DNA of 64,000 nt from contig CANNHN010000012.1 in assembly GCA_947504725.1 (NCBI GenBank), positions 1 through 64,000 of the forward strand, given 5' to 3'. Positions 1 through 8,251 of the stretch are shown here, piece after piece. The notes under the pieces are model-generated. The model worked only from the letters and a program-made list of their open reading frames with translations, did no database searches and was not told where the DNA came from. Source of the stretch: Bacteroidota bacterium (lineage in GTDB: Bacteria > Bacteroidota > Bacteroidia > 2-12-FULL-35-15). A program made the position numbers and the translations under genes. Numbering within the stretch: position 1 is the first letter of the stretch; each line of letters begins with the position of its first letter.

Positions 1-801
1 ACTTGGAGTGGTGGAGTAACAAATGGCGTTTCTTTTGTTCCAGCAGGAACAACAACTTATACTGTAACTGGCACAGCTAGCGGTTGTACGAATACTGCAA
101 CCAGAGTTATTACAGTAAATCCTTTACCAACAGTAACTGCAAATGCAACAAGCACAACTCTTTGTGCAGGACAATCTGTAACATTAACTGGTGGTGGTGC
201 AACATCTTATTCATGGAGTGGGGGCGTAACAAATGGACTTGCTTTTATTCCGACAACAACAGGAACGTATACCGTAACAGGAACGTTAAGTGGATGTACG
301 AATTCTACTTCCACAACCATAAGTGTTAATGCTCCAGTGAATGTTGGTGTATCACAAGTTGGAAATATTTTAACATCTAGCAGTTTAACAGCAACGTATC
401 AATGGGTTGATTGCAATAGTGCATTTGCAATTATACCTGGAGCAATCCTTCAAGATTATTCACCTTTAATTAATGGTAGTTATGCCGTTATAATAAATGA
501 AGCAGGCTGTATTGATACTTCTGCGTGTTATTTAGTACTGACAACTGGAGTGACGCTTATAGATGAAATAAATTTGGAAGTGTATCCAAATCCATCAAAT
601 GGGACTCTTTTTTTTAGTCTAGGAAATAGTGCTTCTGCAAAAATTGAAATTTATAATTCATTAGGACAATTAATTATTTCGAAAGAAGTAACTAACAATC
701 AAAATCAAATAGATCTTTTCAATCAAGAAAACGGGATGTATATGCTGAAAATAACTGTGGGAGAAATGGTGAAGACGAAGGGTATTGTTTTAGCAAATTA
801 G
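1..801 (+). CDS. T9SS type A sorting-domain surface protein (3' end only)
   Basis: The frame is open from the first base, so the 5' end lies outside the window; 266 residues are visible. Two Ig/PKD-like repeats of about 78 residues come first. Each carries WSGGVTNG, a TYTVTG strand and SGCTN, with an LCAGQSVTLTG segment between them. This pattern is typical of long Bacteroidota adhesin-like proteins. The last 80 or so residues match a T9SS type A C-terminal domain: EVYPNPSNG, then KIEIYNSLGQLI, then NGMYMLKI and a short basic tail. Such proteins cross the outer membrane by T9SS and are attached to the surface or released. The repeats suggest adhesion or matrix binding, but no enzyme domain is visible in this part. 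Confidence 0.85.
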   Translation, partial: TWSGGVTNGVSFVPAGTTTYTVTGTASGCTNTATRVITVNPLPTVTANATSTTLCAGQSVTLTGGGATSYSWSGGVTNGLAFIPTTTGTYTVTGTLSGCTNSTSTTISVNAPVNVGVSQVGNILTSSSLTATYQWVDCNSAFAIIPGAILQDYSPLINGSYAVIINEAGCIDTSACYLVLTTGVTLIDEINLEVYPNPSNGTLFFSLGNSASAKIEIYNSLGQLIISKEVTNNQNQIDLFNQENGMYMLKITVGEMVKTKGIVLAN

Positions 802-817
802 AACTAAAGAAAATAAA

Positions 818-851
818 AGCGTCCAGTGTGATACCACAGGACGCTTTTTTT
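818..851. terminator. Bidirectional intrinsic terminator
   Basis: An inverted repeat (AGCGTCC-A-GTG at 818-828, CAC-A-GGACGCT at 835-845) has a six-base loop. It is followed by seven T on the plus strand and preceded by a TTTTATTTT tract when read on the minus strand. It lies between the convergent ends of the T9SS protein and cysN and can serve both. The cysN stop codon falls in the T tract. Confidence 0.85.
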
Positions 852-2124
852 ATATAATCATTCCAGCACCAACGGTTACATTCGTTGCTTCATCAATTAA
901 AATAATACTTCCTGTATTTCTATTCTTGCTGTATTTGTCTATCGCAATCGGAGCTGTTGTTTTTATACTAATGCGGGCAATGTCATTTAAATTAATTGTT
1001 TTATCGTCAGCAATTTGCTCTAATGTATTAACGTTTACTTTGTATTGAATATCTTTTATTACGCAGCGTACATCTTTCGAAGTATGCTTTAAAGCATACT
1101 TCCCATTTAGCTGCAATTGCTTTTCGGCTAACCAACAAATCATCACTTCAAAATCCTGTGTTGTTTCTGCTTGATTATCTGTTTTTACAATCATATCTCC
1201 ACGAGAAATATCAATTTCATTTTCAAGTGTAAGTGTAACGCTCATGGGGGCAAATGCTTCTTCTAAAGAAGTATCAAGTAAATCAATTGATTTTATTTTT
1301 GATGTATGTCCGCTTGGCAAAACAGTTACATCGTCTCCTTTTTTGAAAACACCACCAGCAATTCTACCTGCATATCCTCTATAGTCATGGTGCTCTGAGC
1401 TCATAGGACGAATCACATATTGCACAGGGAAACGGGCATCCGAATGGTTAATGTCGTTTGCAATTTGAATATTTTCCAATAAATACATCAATGTATTACC
1501 TTTGTACCAATCCATGTTTTTAGAAGCATCTACAACATTGTCGCCTTTCAAAGCACTGATTGGTAAAAAATGAACATCGTTAATTTCTAATTTTGTAGCG
1601 AATGCTTGGTAATCATTTTTTATTTTTTCAAATACCTCTTCTTTAAATTCGACCAAATCCATTTTGTTTACACAAACAATTACATGTGGAATTCGCAATA
1701 AAGAAGCGATGTAAGTATGACGCATGGTTTGTTCAATCACACCTTTTCGTGCATCAATTAAAATAATCGCTGCGTTGGCAGTTGAAGCACCAGTAACCAT
1801 ATTGCGGGTGTATTGAATGTGTCCTGGCGTATCAGCAATAATGAATTTACGTTTTGGTGTCGCAAAATATCTGTAAGCAACATCAATGGTAATGCCTTGT
1901 TCGCGTTCTGCACGTAACCCATCTGTAAGTAATGCAAGATTCACGTATTCTTCTCCACGTTTTTCACTTGTTGCTTTAATTGCTTCATACTGATCTTCAA
2001 AAATTGATTTTGAATCGTATAATAATCTTCCAATCAATGTGCTTTTTCCATCATCTACAGAGCCTGCTGTTGTGAAACGTAAAAGATCCATTGTTAAATA
2101 TCCTGCTGTCGAAAAATCTGTCAT
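850..2124 (-). CDS. cysN: Sulfate adenylyltransferase subunit 1 (GTPase)
   Basis: Large subunit of ATP sulfurylase. It couples GTP hydrolysis to formation of adenosine 5'-phosphosulfate (APS) from ATP and sulfate, together with CysD. The GTPase signature is complete: P-loop GSVDDGKST near residue 21, switch II DTPGH, and NKMD for guanine recognition. EF-Tu-like beta-barrel domains follow. Length (424 aa) fits a stand-alone CysN with no fused APS kinase, and a separate cysC is present upstream. The start at 2124 is used, although an internal ATG eleven codons later (MDLLRF) is the usual start of many homologues. It is the last gene of the cysC-cysD-cysN operon on the minus strand. Confidence 0.95.
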   Translation of the reverse strand: MTDFSTAGYLTMDLLRFTTAGSVDDGKSTLIGRLLYDSKSIFEDQYEAIKATSEKRGEEYVNLALLTDGLRAEREQGITIDVAYRYFATPKRKFIIADTPGHIQYTRNMVTGASTANAAIILIDARKGVIEQTMRHTYIASLLRIPHVIVCVNKMDLVEFKEEVFEKIKNDYQAFATKLEINDVHFLPISALKGDNVVDASKNMDWYKGNTLMYLLENIQIANDINHSDARFPVQYVIRPMSSEHHDYRGYAGRIAGGVFKKGDDVTVLPSGHTSKIKSIDLLDTSLEEAFAPMSVTLTLENEIDISRGDMIVKTDNQAETTQDFEVMICWLAEKQLQLNGKYALKHTSKDVRCVIKDIQYKVNVNTLEQIADDKTINLNDIARISIKTTAPIAIDKYSKNRNTGSIILIDEATNVTVGAGMII

Positions 2125-2148
2125 AGTAGTTTGTGTTCTAATAATTTT

Positions 2149-3054
2149 TTAAAAATAGCCTGCTTTTTTTCTGTCTTCCATTGCAGCTTCGGAACGTTTG
2201 TCGTCAATTCGACTTCCTCTTTCTGTTACTCGTGTTGAAGCAACTTCCTCTACGATTTCTTCTAACGTATTTGCTTTTGAAAGCACAGCACCGGTACAAC
2301 TGATGTCACCAATTGTTCTGAAACGCACTTGCATTTTTTCTACTTTCTCTGTTGGTTTTAATGGAATAACATGCGAGTGAGCATAAATAACACCATCGCG
2401 CATAAAGCATTCGCGTTCGTGAGTAAAATAAATACTTGGGATTTCTATTTTCTCCTGCAAAATATATTGCCACACATCCATCTCCGTCCAATTACTGATT
2501 GGGAACACTCTGAAGTGTTCGCCTAAATGTTTTTTTCCGTTGAACAAATTCCAAAGTTCTGGTCGTTGATTTTTAGGATCCCATTGTCCGAAATCATCTC
2601 TGTGAGAAAAGAATCTTTCTTTTGCTCTTGCTTTTTCTTCATCTCTGCGAGCACCACCAACCAATGCATCGAATTTATATTTTTCAATCGTTTCTAAAAG
2701 TGTTACGGTTTGCAAAACATTTCGGCTCGCATTAAATCCTTTTTCTTCTACAGCTCTTCCTTCATCAATACTTTGTTGAACGGAACCAACAATTAATTGA
2801 GCATTGTATTTTTTTGCAAGCTCATCACGGAAAGTAATTGTCTCTTCAAAATTATGACCCGTATCTACATGAACCAAAGGGAACGGAATTTTAGCTGGAG
2901 CAAAAGCTTTGCGTGCAAGATGAAAGCAAACAATAGAATCTTTTCCGCCTGAAAAAAGCAATGCTGGTTTTTCAAACTGAGCAGCTAGTTCGCGCAAAAC
3001 ATAAATGCTTTCGCTTTCTAATTCTTTTAAATGTGTGAGTGAATAGTTCTTCAT
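2149..3054 (-). CDS. cysD: Sulfate adenylyltransferase subunit 2
   Basis: Catalytic subunit of ATP sulfurylase, which adenylates sulfate to APS. The PP-loop ATP-pyrophosphatase motif SGGKDSIV lies near residue 35. GGARRDEEKARAKER and a C-terminal DDKRSEAAMEDRKK stretch are typical of CysD. The 301-residue length matches the family. Its ATG overlaps the cysC stop in an ATGA junction at 3051-3054, which indicates translational coupling. cysN follows after 24 bp. Confidence 0.96.
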   Translation of the reverse strand: MKNYSLTHLKELESESIYVLRELAAQFEKPALLFSGGKDSIVCFHLARKAFAPAKIPFPLVHVDTGHNFEETITFRDELAKKYNAQLIVGSVQQSIDEGRAVEEKGFNASRNVLQTVTLLETIEKYKFDALVGGARRDEEKARAKERFFSHRDDFGQWDPKNQRPELWNLFNGKKHLGEHFRVFPISNWTEMDVWQYILQEKIEIPSIYFTHERECFMRDGVIYAHSHVIPLKPTEKVEKMQVRFRTIGDISCTGAVLSKANTLEEIVEEVASTRVTERGSRIDDKRSEAAMEDRKKAGYF

Positions 3055-3626
3055 AATTTTATTTTATCCAATATCTTTTTTACACTTTCTTCGATGCTTA
3101 AAGCATCAGTCAATACTATTTCTGGATTTACTGGTGCTTCAAACGGAGCATTAATTCCTGTAAAATCCTTTATTTCACCTTTTCTTGCTTTTGCATATAG
3201 GCCTTTTACATCACGCTTTTCACAAATTTCAAGTGGTGTATTTACAAAAACTTCTATAAAATCAGCCTTCCCAATTATGTTTTTTGCAATCGTTCTAATT
3301 TCTTCAGTCGGACTAACAAAACAACAAATAGTAATCACTCCGCTATTGACAAATAATTTGGTGACTTCTGCAATTCTTCTAATGTTTTCTAATCTATCAG
3401 CATCACTGAATCCCAAATTATTATTGATTCCTGTTCTGATATTATCACCATCCAATATCTGTGTAAGCAATCCTTTTTTATGCAATTCTTTTTCCAATGC
3501 GATTGCAATCGTTGTTTTGCCTGACCCACTTAATCCCGTAAACCAAATTGCAATAGCTTTTTGTTTAAGCAGTTGTTCTTTGTCTGCTCTTTGCAAAATT
3601 TTATCTGTTGGAAAAATATTGTTCAT
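3051..3626 (-). CDS. cysC: Adenylylsulfate kinase
   Basis: Phosphorylates APS at the 3' position with ATP to give PAPS. The Walker A motif GLSGSGKTT lies near residue 31, followed by the substrate-binding LDGDNIR and the CCFVSPTEE region. The length of 191 aa is normal for a monofunctional enzyme. It is the first gene of the operon and overlaps cysD by four bases. No PAPS reductase (cysH) or sulfite reductase is in the window, so PAPS could feed assimilation encoded elsewhere or sulfotransfer to polysaccharide. The sequence does not decide between these. Confidence 0.95.
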   Translation of the reverse strand: MNNIFPTDKILQRADKEQLLKQKAIAIWFTGLSGSGKTTIAIALEKELHKKGLLTQILDGDNIRTGINNNLGFSDADRLENIRRIAEVTKLFVNSGVITICCFVSPTEEIRTIAKNIIGKADFIEVFVNTPLEICEKRDVKGLYAKARKGEIKDFTGINAPFEAPVNPEIVLTDALSIEESVKKILDKIKL

Positions 3627-3679
3627 TTGATTTTTTTCAATTATCTAAATATACAAAAACTATTTTTTACTACTATCAG

Positions 3680-3711
3680 CTCCTCCCTTTTGGGGGTGCT
3701 GGGAGGGGTAA
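3680..3711. repeat. Dispersed GGAG palindromic repeat, copy 1
   Basis: CTCCTCCCTTTTGGGGG followed by TGCTGGGAGGGG. This is a variant of the family whose best copies read CTCTCC-TTTGG-AGAGGG followed by TTGGGGTGAGG. It is non-coding here, between cysC and deoC. Confidence 0.7.
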
Positions 3712-3887
3712 CAAAAAAGGTCTAACCTGTTGGAAAGACCTTTGAATTGAGTTCAAATATATGTAAAAGTCCTTCTGTAAATTAAATGCAGCACATCATA
3801 CAACACATTATAGTGTTATTTTTGCTCATTGCTTTATAGAAGTTGCTTGTTTTCATTTCTGAGGCAAATGTATAACCTTTTTTTAAA

Positions 3888-3917
3888 TTGAGAAAAGAAA
3901 TTTTTTGAATATCTTTG
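3888..3917 (+). promoter_or_regulatory. Putative Bacteroidota-type promoter for deoC operon
   Basis: A TTG at 3888-3890 and TATCTTTG (TAnnTTTG type) at 3910-3917 are separated by 19 bases. Transcription from here would leave a leader of about 95 bases that includes the hairpin at 3966-3985. Confidence 0.5.
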
Positions 3918-3965
3918 TTCGAGAGGCTTTGTTTTTGCAATTTGCGAAAATAACTAGCCTCACGA

Positions 3966-3985
3966 ATCCCGCACTATTGCGGGAT
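3966..3985. repeat. TCCCGC/GCGGGA hairpin repeat
   Basis: Perfect 8-bp stem ATCCCGCA / TGCGGGAT with a CTAT loop. Related hairpins with a TCCCG..CGGGA stem occur at 26304-26322 and 31181-31200, which suggests a second family of small dispersed palindromes. The following bases are not T-rich enough for a terminator, and the deoC reading frame begins 33 bases downstream. Confidence 0.6.
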
Positions 3986-4018
3986 CTATTTTCTAGAAAA
4001 TTGTATTAATCAAGCTGA

Positions 4019-4930
4019 ATGAGCACAAAAACTACTATTCCGGATTTCAGAGTGACACCATCTATCGACCAAGTTGGAATTGAGGAGCGTGTAGCGCGAT
4101 TTACCACTAGAAGTATCAAAAAAGAGTCGAAAATGCAAGGCATGAAAATGGTCTTGAGTATGATAGATTTGACAACTTTGGAAGGAAAAGATACAGAAGG
4201 AAAGGTACAGCAAATGTGTTATAAAGCAGCACATTTACATGATGTAATTCCAGGTTTACCAACTGTAGCAGCCGTTTGTGTTTATCCATCTATGGTAAAA
4301 ACGGCTAAGGAAGCTTTAAAAGGAACAGGTGTGAAAGTGGCGTCTGTTTCTACAGCATTTCCAAGCGGACAATCCACACATGAAATCAAAATAGCTGATA
4401 CAAAATTTGCTGTCGACAATGGTGCAGATGAAATCGATATGGTTATTTCTAGAGGTGAATTTTTGAAAGGCAATTACAATTTTGTTTTTGATGAAATAGC
4501 TTCTATTAAAGAAGCTTGTGGAAAGGCAAGATTGAAAGTTATTTTCGAAACAGGAGAACTTTCAACATTGGACAATATTCGAAAAGTAAGTGATATTGCT
4601 ATGTATGCCGGAGCAGACTTTATAAAAACATCCACAGGAAAAATTTCTCCAGCAGCTACTATGCCTGTAACATTGGTAATGTTAGAAGCTATTCGTGATT
4701 ATTATTATGCAACAGGACGAATGGTTGGGATGAAACCTGCCGGTGGCATTTCGACATCTAAATTAGCGTTGCAATATTTAATAATGGTGAATGAAACGTT
4801 AGGTGCTGATTGGTTAAGTAACGAATGGTTCCGTTTCGGGGCTAGTAGTTTAGCTAATGACGTTTTGATGCAGATTGCAAAACAAAACACAGGTGTTTAT
4901 CAAAGTTCAGATTATTTTTCTAAAGATTAA
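4019..4930 (+). CDS. deoC: Deoxyribose-phosphate aldolase
   Basis: Class I aldolase that cleaves 2-deoxyribose 5-phosphate to acetaldehyde and glyceraldehyde 3-phosphate in deoxynucleoside catabolism. The Schiff-base lysine is in GADFIKTSTGK. The second active-site lysine region is KVIFETGEL, and MKPAGGIST lies near the phosphate site. At 303 aa it is longer than the E. coli enzyme and closer in size to the eukaryotic-like group, with an N-terminal extension before LTTLEGKDT. The two aldehyde dehydrogenase genes downstream on the same strand suggest that the acetaldehyde product is oxidised to acetate by its operon partners. Confidence 0.94.
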   Translation: MSTKTTIPDFRVTPSIDQVGIEERVARFTTRSIKKESKMQGMKMVLSMIDLTTLEGKDTEGKVQQMCYKAAHLHDVIPGLPTVAAVCVYPSMVKTAKEALKGTGVKVASVSTAFPSGQSTHEIKIADTKFAVDNGADEIDMVISRGEFLKGNYNFVFDEIASIKEACGKARLKVIFETGELSTLDNIRKVSDIAMYAGADFIKTSTGKISPAATMPVTLVMLEAIRDYYYATGRMVGMKPAGGISTSKLALQYLIMVNETLGADWLSNEWFRFGASSLANDVLMQIAKQNTGVYQSSDYFSKD

Positions 4931-4933
4931 AAT

Positions 4934-4967
4934 CTCACCACAGCCCACTCCTTGAAAAGGAAAGGGA
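4934..4967. repeat. Dispersed GGAG palindromic repeat, degraded copy
   Basis: CTCACCACAGCCCACTCC followed by TTGAAAAGGAAAGGG resembles CTCACCCCAGCCCCTCTCC plus its hairpin partner, with several substitutions. It fills the spacer between deoC and the aldehyde dehydrogenase gene. Confidence 0.5.
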
Positions 4968-4981
4968 ACAAAAAATATAAG

Positions 4982-6445
4982 ATGTCAAAGAAAGAAGTAA
5001 AACTAAAATTTAACGCAGCTTGGGATTTAGCTCCTGCTCCAGAGGATTCAAAACATGTTTCTATTAAGAAACAATATGATTTATTTATCAACGGAGAGTT
5101 TGTAAAACCTAACAGCAAAAAATATTTTGCTACTTACAATCCTGCAACGGATGAAAAAATTTCAGAAGTAGCTGATGCAGATGAAAAAGATGTAGACAAG
5201 GCTGTGAAAGCTGCACGAGCAGCTTTTGGTAAATGGAGTAAGCTTTCTGGAAAAGAAAGAGGAAAATACATTTATCGAATTGCAAGATTGATACAGGAGC
5301 GTGCAAGAGAGTTTGCAGTTATTGAAACGATGGATGGCGGAAAACCAATTCGTGAAAGCAGAGACATTGATGTTCCTTTAGCAGCTAATCACTTTTTTTA
5401 CTATGCTGGTTGGGCTGATAAATTAGAATATGCATTTCCAAATAGAAATCCAAAACCATTAGGTGTAGCTGGACAAATTATCCCTTGGAATTTTCCATTG
5501 TTGATGGCTGCTTGGAAAATAGCTCCGGCATTAGCAGCAGGAAATACAGTTGTATTAAAGCCTGCCGAAACAACTCCTTTAACAGCATTAAAATTGGCTG
5601 AATTGATTCGTGACAGCGGTTTACCAAAAGGCGTAGTAAACATTATTACTGGTGCAGGAAAAACAGGAGCAGCAATTGTAAATCATCCTGATATAAATAA
5701 AATTGCTTTCACCGGTTCTACTAATGTTGGTAAATGGATTCAGAAATCCATTGCAGGAACAGATAAAAAATGCACACTTGAATTGGGTGGAAAAGCGGCC
5801 AACATTATTTTTGAAGATGCACCACTTGATCAAGCTGTAGAAGGAATTATCAACGGAATATTTTTTAATCAAGGACATGTTTGCTGTGCAGGTTCTCGTT
5901 TGTTTGTTCAGGAAAGTGTTGCTGATATTGTGATTCGTAAGCTGAAGGACAGAATGGAAACTTTAAAAGTTGGTGACCCAATGGATAAGAATACAGATAT
6001 TGGAGCAATCAATTCCAAACAACAATTATTAAAAATTCAAGAATACATTGAGATAGGAAAAAATGAAGGAGGAGAAATTTATCAGTCTTCATGTAGTCTT
6101 CCTAAAAAAGGAAATTTTTGTAAGCCAACTATTTTTTTAAATGTATCTCAGTCGCACCGAATTGTACAAGAAGAAATATTCGGACCAGTTTTAGCGATTC
6201 AAACTTTTAGAACCATTGAAGAGGTTATTGAAAAAGCAAATAACATTCCTTATGGATTGTCTGCTGGAGTATGGACCGACAAAGGGTCTAAAATATTTAA
6301 TCTTACTTCAAAATTAAAAGCAGGAGTAGTTTGGGCAAATACTTATAACAAGTTTGATCCAACGTCTCCGTTTGGAGGATATAAAGAAAGTGGATTTGGA
6401 AGAGAAGGTGGATTGCATGGCTTGGGAGCATACTTACAATTTTAA
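4982..6445 (+). CDS. Aldehyde dehydrogenase (NAD(P)+-dependent, full length)
   Basis: Oxidises an aldehyde to a carboxylate. From the context the likely substrate is acetaldehyde released by DeoC. The oxyanion/cofactor motif IPWNFP lies near residue 168, the general base glutamate in LELGGK near 266, the catalytic cysteine in GHVCCAGSR near 300, and EEIFGPVLA in the C-terminal catalytic half. The ATG at 4982 is chosen because an upstream TTG at 4952 would start inside a degraded repeat and adds only a basic stretch. The resulting 487 residues are the usual family length. Only 11 bases separate it from a half-length paralogue. Together they resemble the two-domain ALDH16 architecture. Confidence 0.93.
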   Translation: MSKKEVKLKFNAAWDLAPAPEDSKHVSIKKQYDLFINGEFVKPNSKKYFATYNPATDEKISEVADADEKDVDKAVKAARAAFGKWSKLSGKERGKYIYRIARLIQERAREFAVIETMDGGKPIRESRDIDVPLAANHFFYYAGWADKLEYAFPNRNPKPLGVAGQIIPWNFPLLMAAWKIAPALAAGNTVVLKPAETTPLTALKLAELIRDSGLPKGVVNIITGAGKTGAAIVNHPDINKIAFTGSTNVGKWIQKSIAGTDKKCTLELGGKAANIIFEDAPLDQAVEGIINGIFFNQGHVCCAGSRLFVQESVADIVIRKLKDRMETLKVGDPMDKNTDIGAINSKQQLLKIQEYIEIGKNEGGEIYQSSCSLPKKGNFCKPTIFLNVSQSHRIVQEEIFGPVLAIQTFRTIEEVIEKANNIPYGLSAGVWTDKGSKIFNLTSKLKAGVVWANTYNKFDPTSPFGGYKESGFGREGGLHGLGAYLQF

Positions 6446-6456
6446 TTTTAGAAAAA

Positions 6457-7341
6457 ATGTCAAGAATCGAAATTCAAAAAACATACAAGATTTATATTGG
6501 TGGGCAATTTCCTCGAACAGAATCTGGAAGATATTATCCTTTGAAAAACAAAAAAGGGAATGTGATTGCGAACATTTGTTTGTGTTCTCGCAAAGATTTC
6601 AGAAATGCTGAAGTGGCAGCTCGTGGAGCACAATCAGGTTGGGGAAGCAAAGCAGCTTTTAACCGAGCGCAAATTTTATATCGCATTGCAGAAATGTTGG
6701 AAGGCAGAAAAGAACAATTTATTTCTGAATTAGTATTGCAAGGTTCAACTCTTGCTGCTGCAAAACAAGAAGTAGAAGTATCAATAGATAGAATGGTTTA
6801 TTATTCGGGATGGTGTGATAAATTTCAGGCTATTTACAGCTCCGTAAATCCCGTTGCGTCTTCGCATTTTAATTTTTCGGTTCCAGAACCAACAGGAGTG
6901 GTTGCACTAATTGCAGATGAAAATACTTCTTTATTAGGATTGGTAACAGCCATTGCACCAGTGATTGCAGGAGGAAATGCGTGTGTTGTTTTAGCATCCG
7001 AGAGCAAGCCATTATGCGCTGTTACTTTTGCTGAAGTTTTAAATTCATCCGACCTTCCGGGTGGTGTTGTAAATATTCTTACTGGAACTTCTGCAGAGTT
7101 GCACGAACATTTTTCGAATCATATGGATGTAAATGCGGTGATTTATTATCGTAACAACAAAGCAGAGATTAAAACGATTAAAGAAAATGCTTCTCTGAAT
7201 GTGAAACGCGTTTTTGTTTACAATAAAATAAACATCATGTCAGAAAAAGCAGAAAGTCCGTATTTCATTTTCGATACACAAGAAATAAAAACAACTTGGC
7301 ATCCGATTGAAAACATTGGTACTTCAAAGGCTGGCTACTAA
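6457..7341 (+). CDS. Half-length aldehyde dehydrogenase-like protein without active-site residues
   Basis: A 294-residue protein that aligns with the N-terminal cofactor-binding part of the upstream enzyme: YKIYIGGQFPRTESGRYY, the helix region ending RAQILYRIAEML, EPTGVVALIADE in place of the catalytic IPWNFP segment, and LPGGVVNILTGTSAEL. It ends before the catalytic domain, so both the nucleophilic cysteine and the LELGGK base are missing. The frame is intact, with no sign of a frameshift or downstream remnant before cysQ. I infer a structural or regulatory partner of the preceding dehydrogenase, by analogy with the non-catalytic second domain of ALDH16. A decayed duplicate is the alternative, but the clean frame argues against it. 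Confidence 0.85.
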   Translation: MSRIEIQKTYKIYIGGQFPRTESGRYYPLKNKKGNVIANICLCSRKDFRNAEVAARGAQSGWGSKAAFNRAQILYRIAEMLEGRKEQFISELVLQGSTLAAAKQEVEVSIDRMVYYSGWCDKFQAIYSSVNPVASSHFNFSVPEPTGVVALIADENTSLLGLVTAIAPVIAGGNACVVLASESKPLCAVTFAEVLNSSDLPGGVVNILTGTSAELHEHFSNHMDVNAVIYYRNNKAEIKTIKENASLNVKRVFVYNKINIMSEKAESPYFIFDTQEIKTTWHPIENIGTSKAGY

Positions 7342-7361
7342 GGGAATTTAAATTAAAGATT

Positions 7362-8162
7362 ATGGAATATAAATTGGAAGAGTTGTTGTTTTATGCAATT
7401 CAAGCATCTTTAAAAGCGGGAGAAGAAATTCTTAAAGTATATGAATCCGATTTCGCTATTGAACATAAAGATGATAAATCTCCTTTAACACTTGCCGATA
7501 AAAATGCTCACGATGCTATTTGTGAAATTTTAAAACCATGCAAAATTTCTGTTTTAAGCGAAGAAGGTAAATCAATAGAGTATTCTGAACGCCAGCAATG
7601 GGAATACTTCTGGATGGTTGATCCGTTAGATGGAACCAAAGAATTCATAAAACGAAATGGAGAATTTACAGTAAATATCGCTTTAATTCACAAACAAAAA
7701 TCAATTCTCGGAGTAATTTATGTCCCTGTAACAAAAACACTTTATTTTGCTGCAGAAAATGTTGGTTGTTATAAATTAATAATCAATAATTCTCAGGTTA
7801 CTAGTTTAGAAGAATTAATTAAATCGTCACAAGAATTACCTTTAACAACAACTAATACAAAATTCACAGTTGTAGCTAGTCGTTCTCATTTATCTGAAGA
7901 AACTCAAATGTTTATTGATGGTTTAAGAACTGCTCACAAAGAAGTGGATTTTCTCTCTTCGGGAAGTTCCATTAAGTTATGTTTGGTTGCCGAAGGAAGC
8001 GCAAATGTTTACCCCCGTTTTGCGCCTACAATGGAATGGGACACTGCTGCTGGACAAGCGATTTGTGAAATTGCAGGAAAAAAGGTGTTGGATTATACGA
8101 CCAATCAAAATCTGCTGTATAACAAGCCCAACCTGCTTAACAACTGGTTTATTGTTCAGTAG
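7362..8162 (+). CDS. cysQ: 3'(2'),5'-bisphosphate nucleotidase
   Basis: Mg-dependent phosphatase of the inositol monophosphatase superfamily that recycles PAP (adenosine 3',5'-bisphosphate), the by-product of PAPS use, to AMP. Metal-binding motifs are visible: SEEGKSI near residue 68, DPLDGTKEF near 87, and MEWDTAAGQAI in the C-terminal part. Length is 266 aa, as usual for CysQ. It follows the half-dehydrogenase by 20 bases on the plus strand and so probably rides on the deoC transcript. Functionally it belongs with the cysC-cysD-cysN operon about 4 kb upstream. Confidence 0.92.
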   Translation: MEYKLEELLFYAIQASLKAGEEILKVYESDFAIEHKDDKSPLTLADKNAHDAICEILKPCKISVLSEEGKSIEYSERQQWEYFWMVDPLDGTKEFIKRNGEFTVNIALIHKQKSILGVIYVPVTKTLYFAAENVGCYKLIINNSQVTSLEELIKSSQELPLTTTNTKFTVVASRSHLSEETQMFIDGLRTAHKEVDFLSSGSSIKLCLVAEGSANVYPRFAPTMEWDTAAGQAICEIAGKKVLDYTTNQNLLYNKPNLLNNWFIVQ

Positions 8163-8251
8163 TTTACCTAAAATATCTCCCATTTCACCCCTTTTTAGTC
8201 GATTATTCGGGCAAAAATCCGTATAATTGCACGTAATTTAAAAGATTCAAT

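Larger units (their letters stand above)
3627..4018. other. Divergent intergenic region between cysC and deoC
   Basis: No gene is seen in these 392 bases. They hold a copy of the dispersed GGAG palindrome (3680-3711), a small GGTCT/AGACC hairpin (about 3717-3740), two minus-strand -7-like boxes reading TATATTTG (3761-3754) and TACATTTG (3872-3865) that could start the cys operon, a plus-strand promoter (3888-3917), and a GC-rich hairpin (3966-3985) in the deoC leader. Confidence 0.6.

Noticed and set aside
84-329. 81-residue open frame rich in Asn and Cys on the plus strand
   Set aside because: It is a shifted reading of the Ig-like repeats of the surface protein, whose true frame is open from base 1.
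3094-3630. 178-residue plus-strand frame opposite cysC
   Set aside because: Complement of a conserved kinase gene; no known motif and no leader or promoter of its own.
6457-7341. Reading the short aldehyde dehydrogenase as a frameshifted pseudogene
   Set aside because: The frame is clean to its stop, cysQ starts 20 bases later, and no catalytic-domain remnant is found in other frames.
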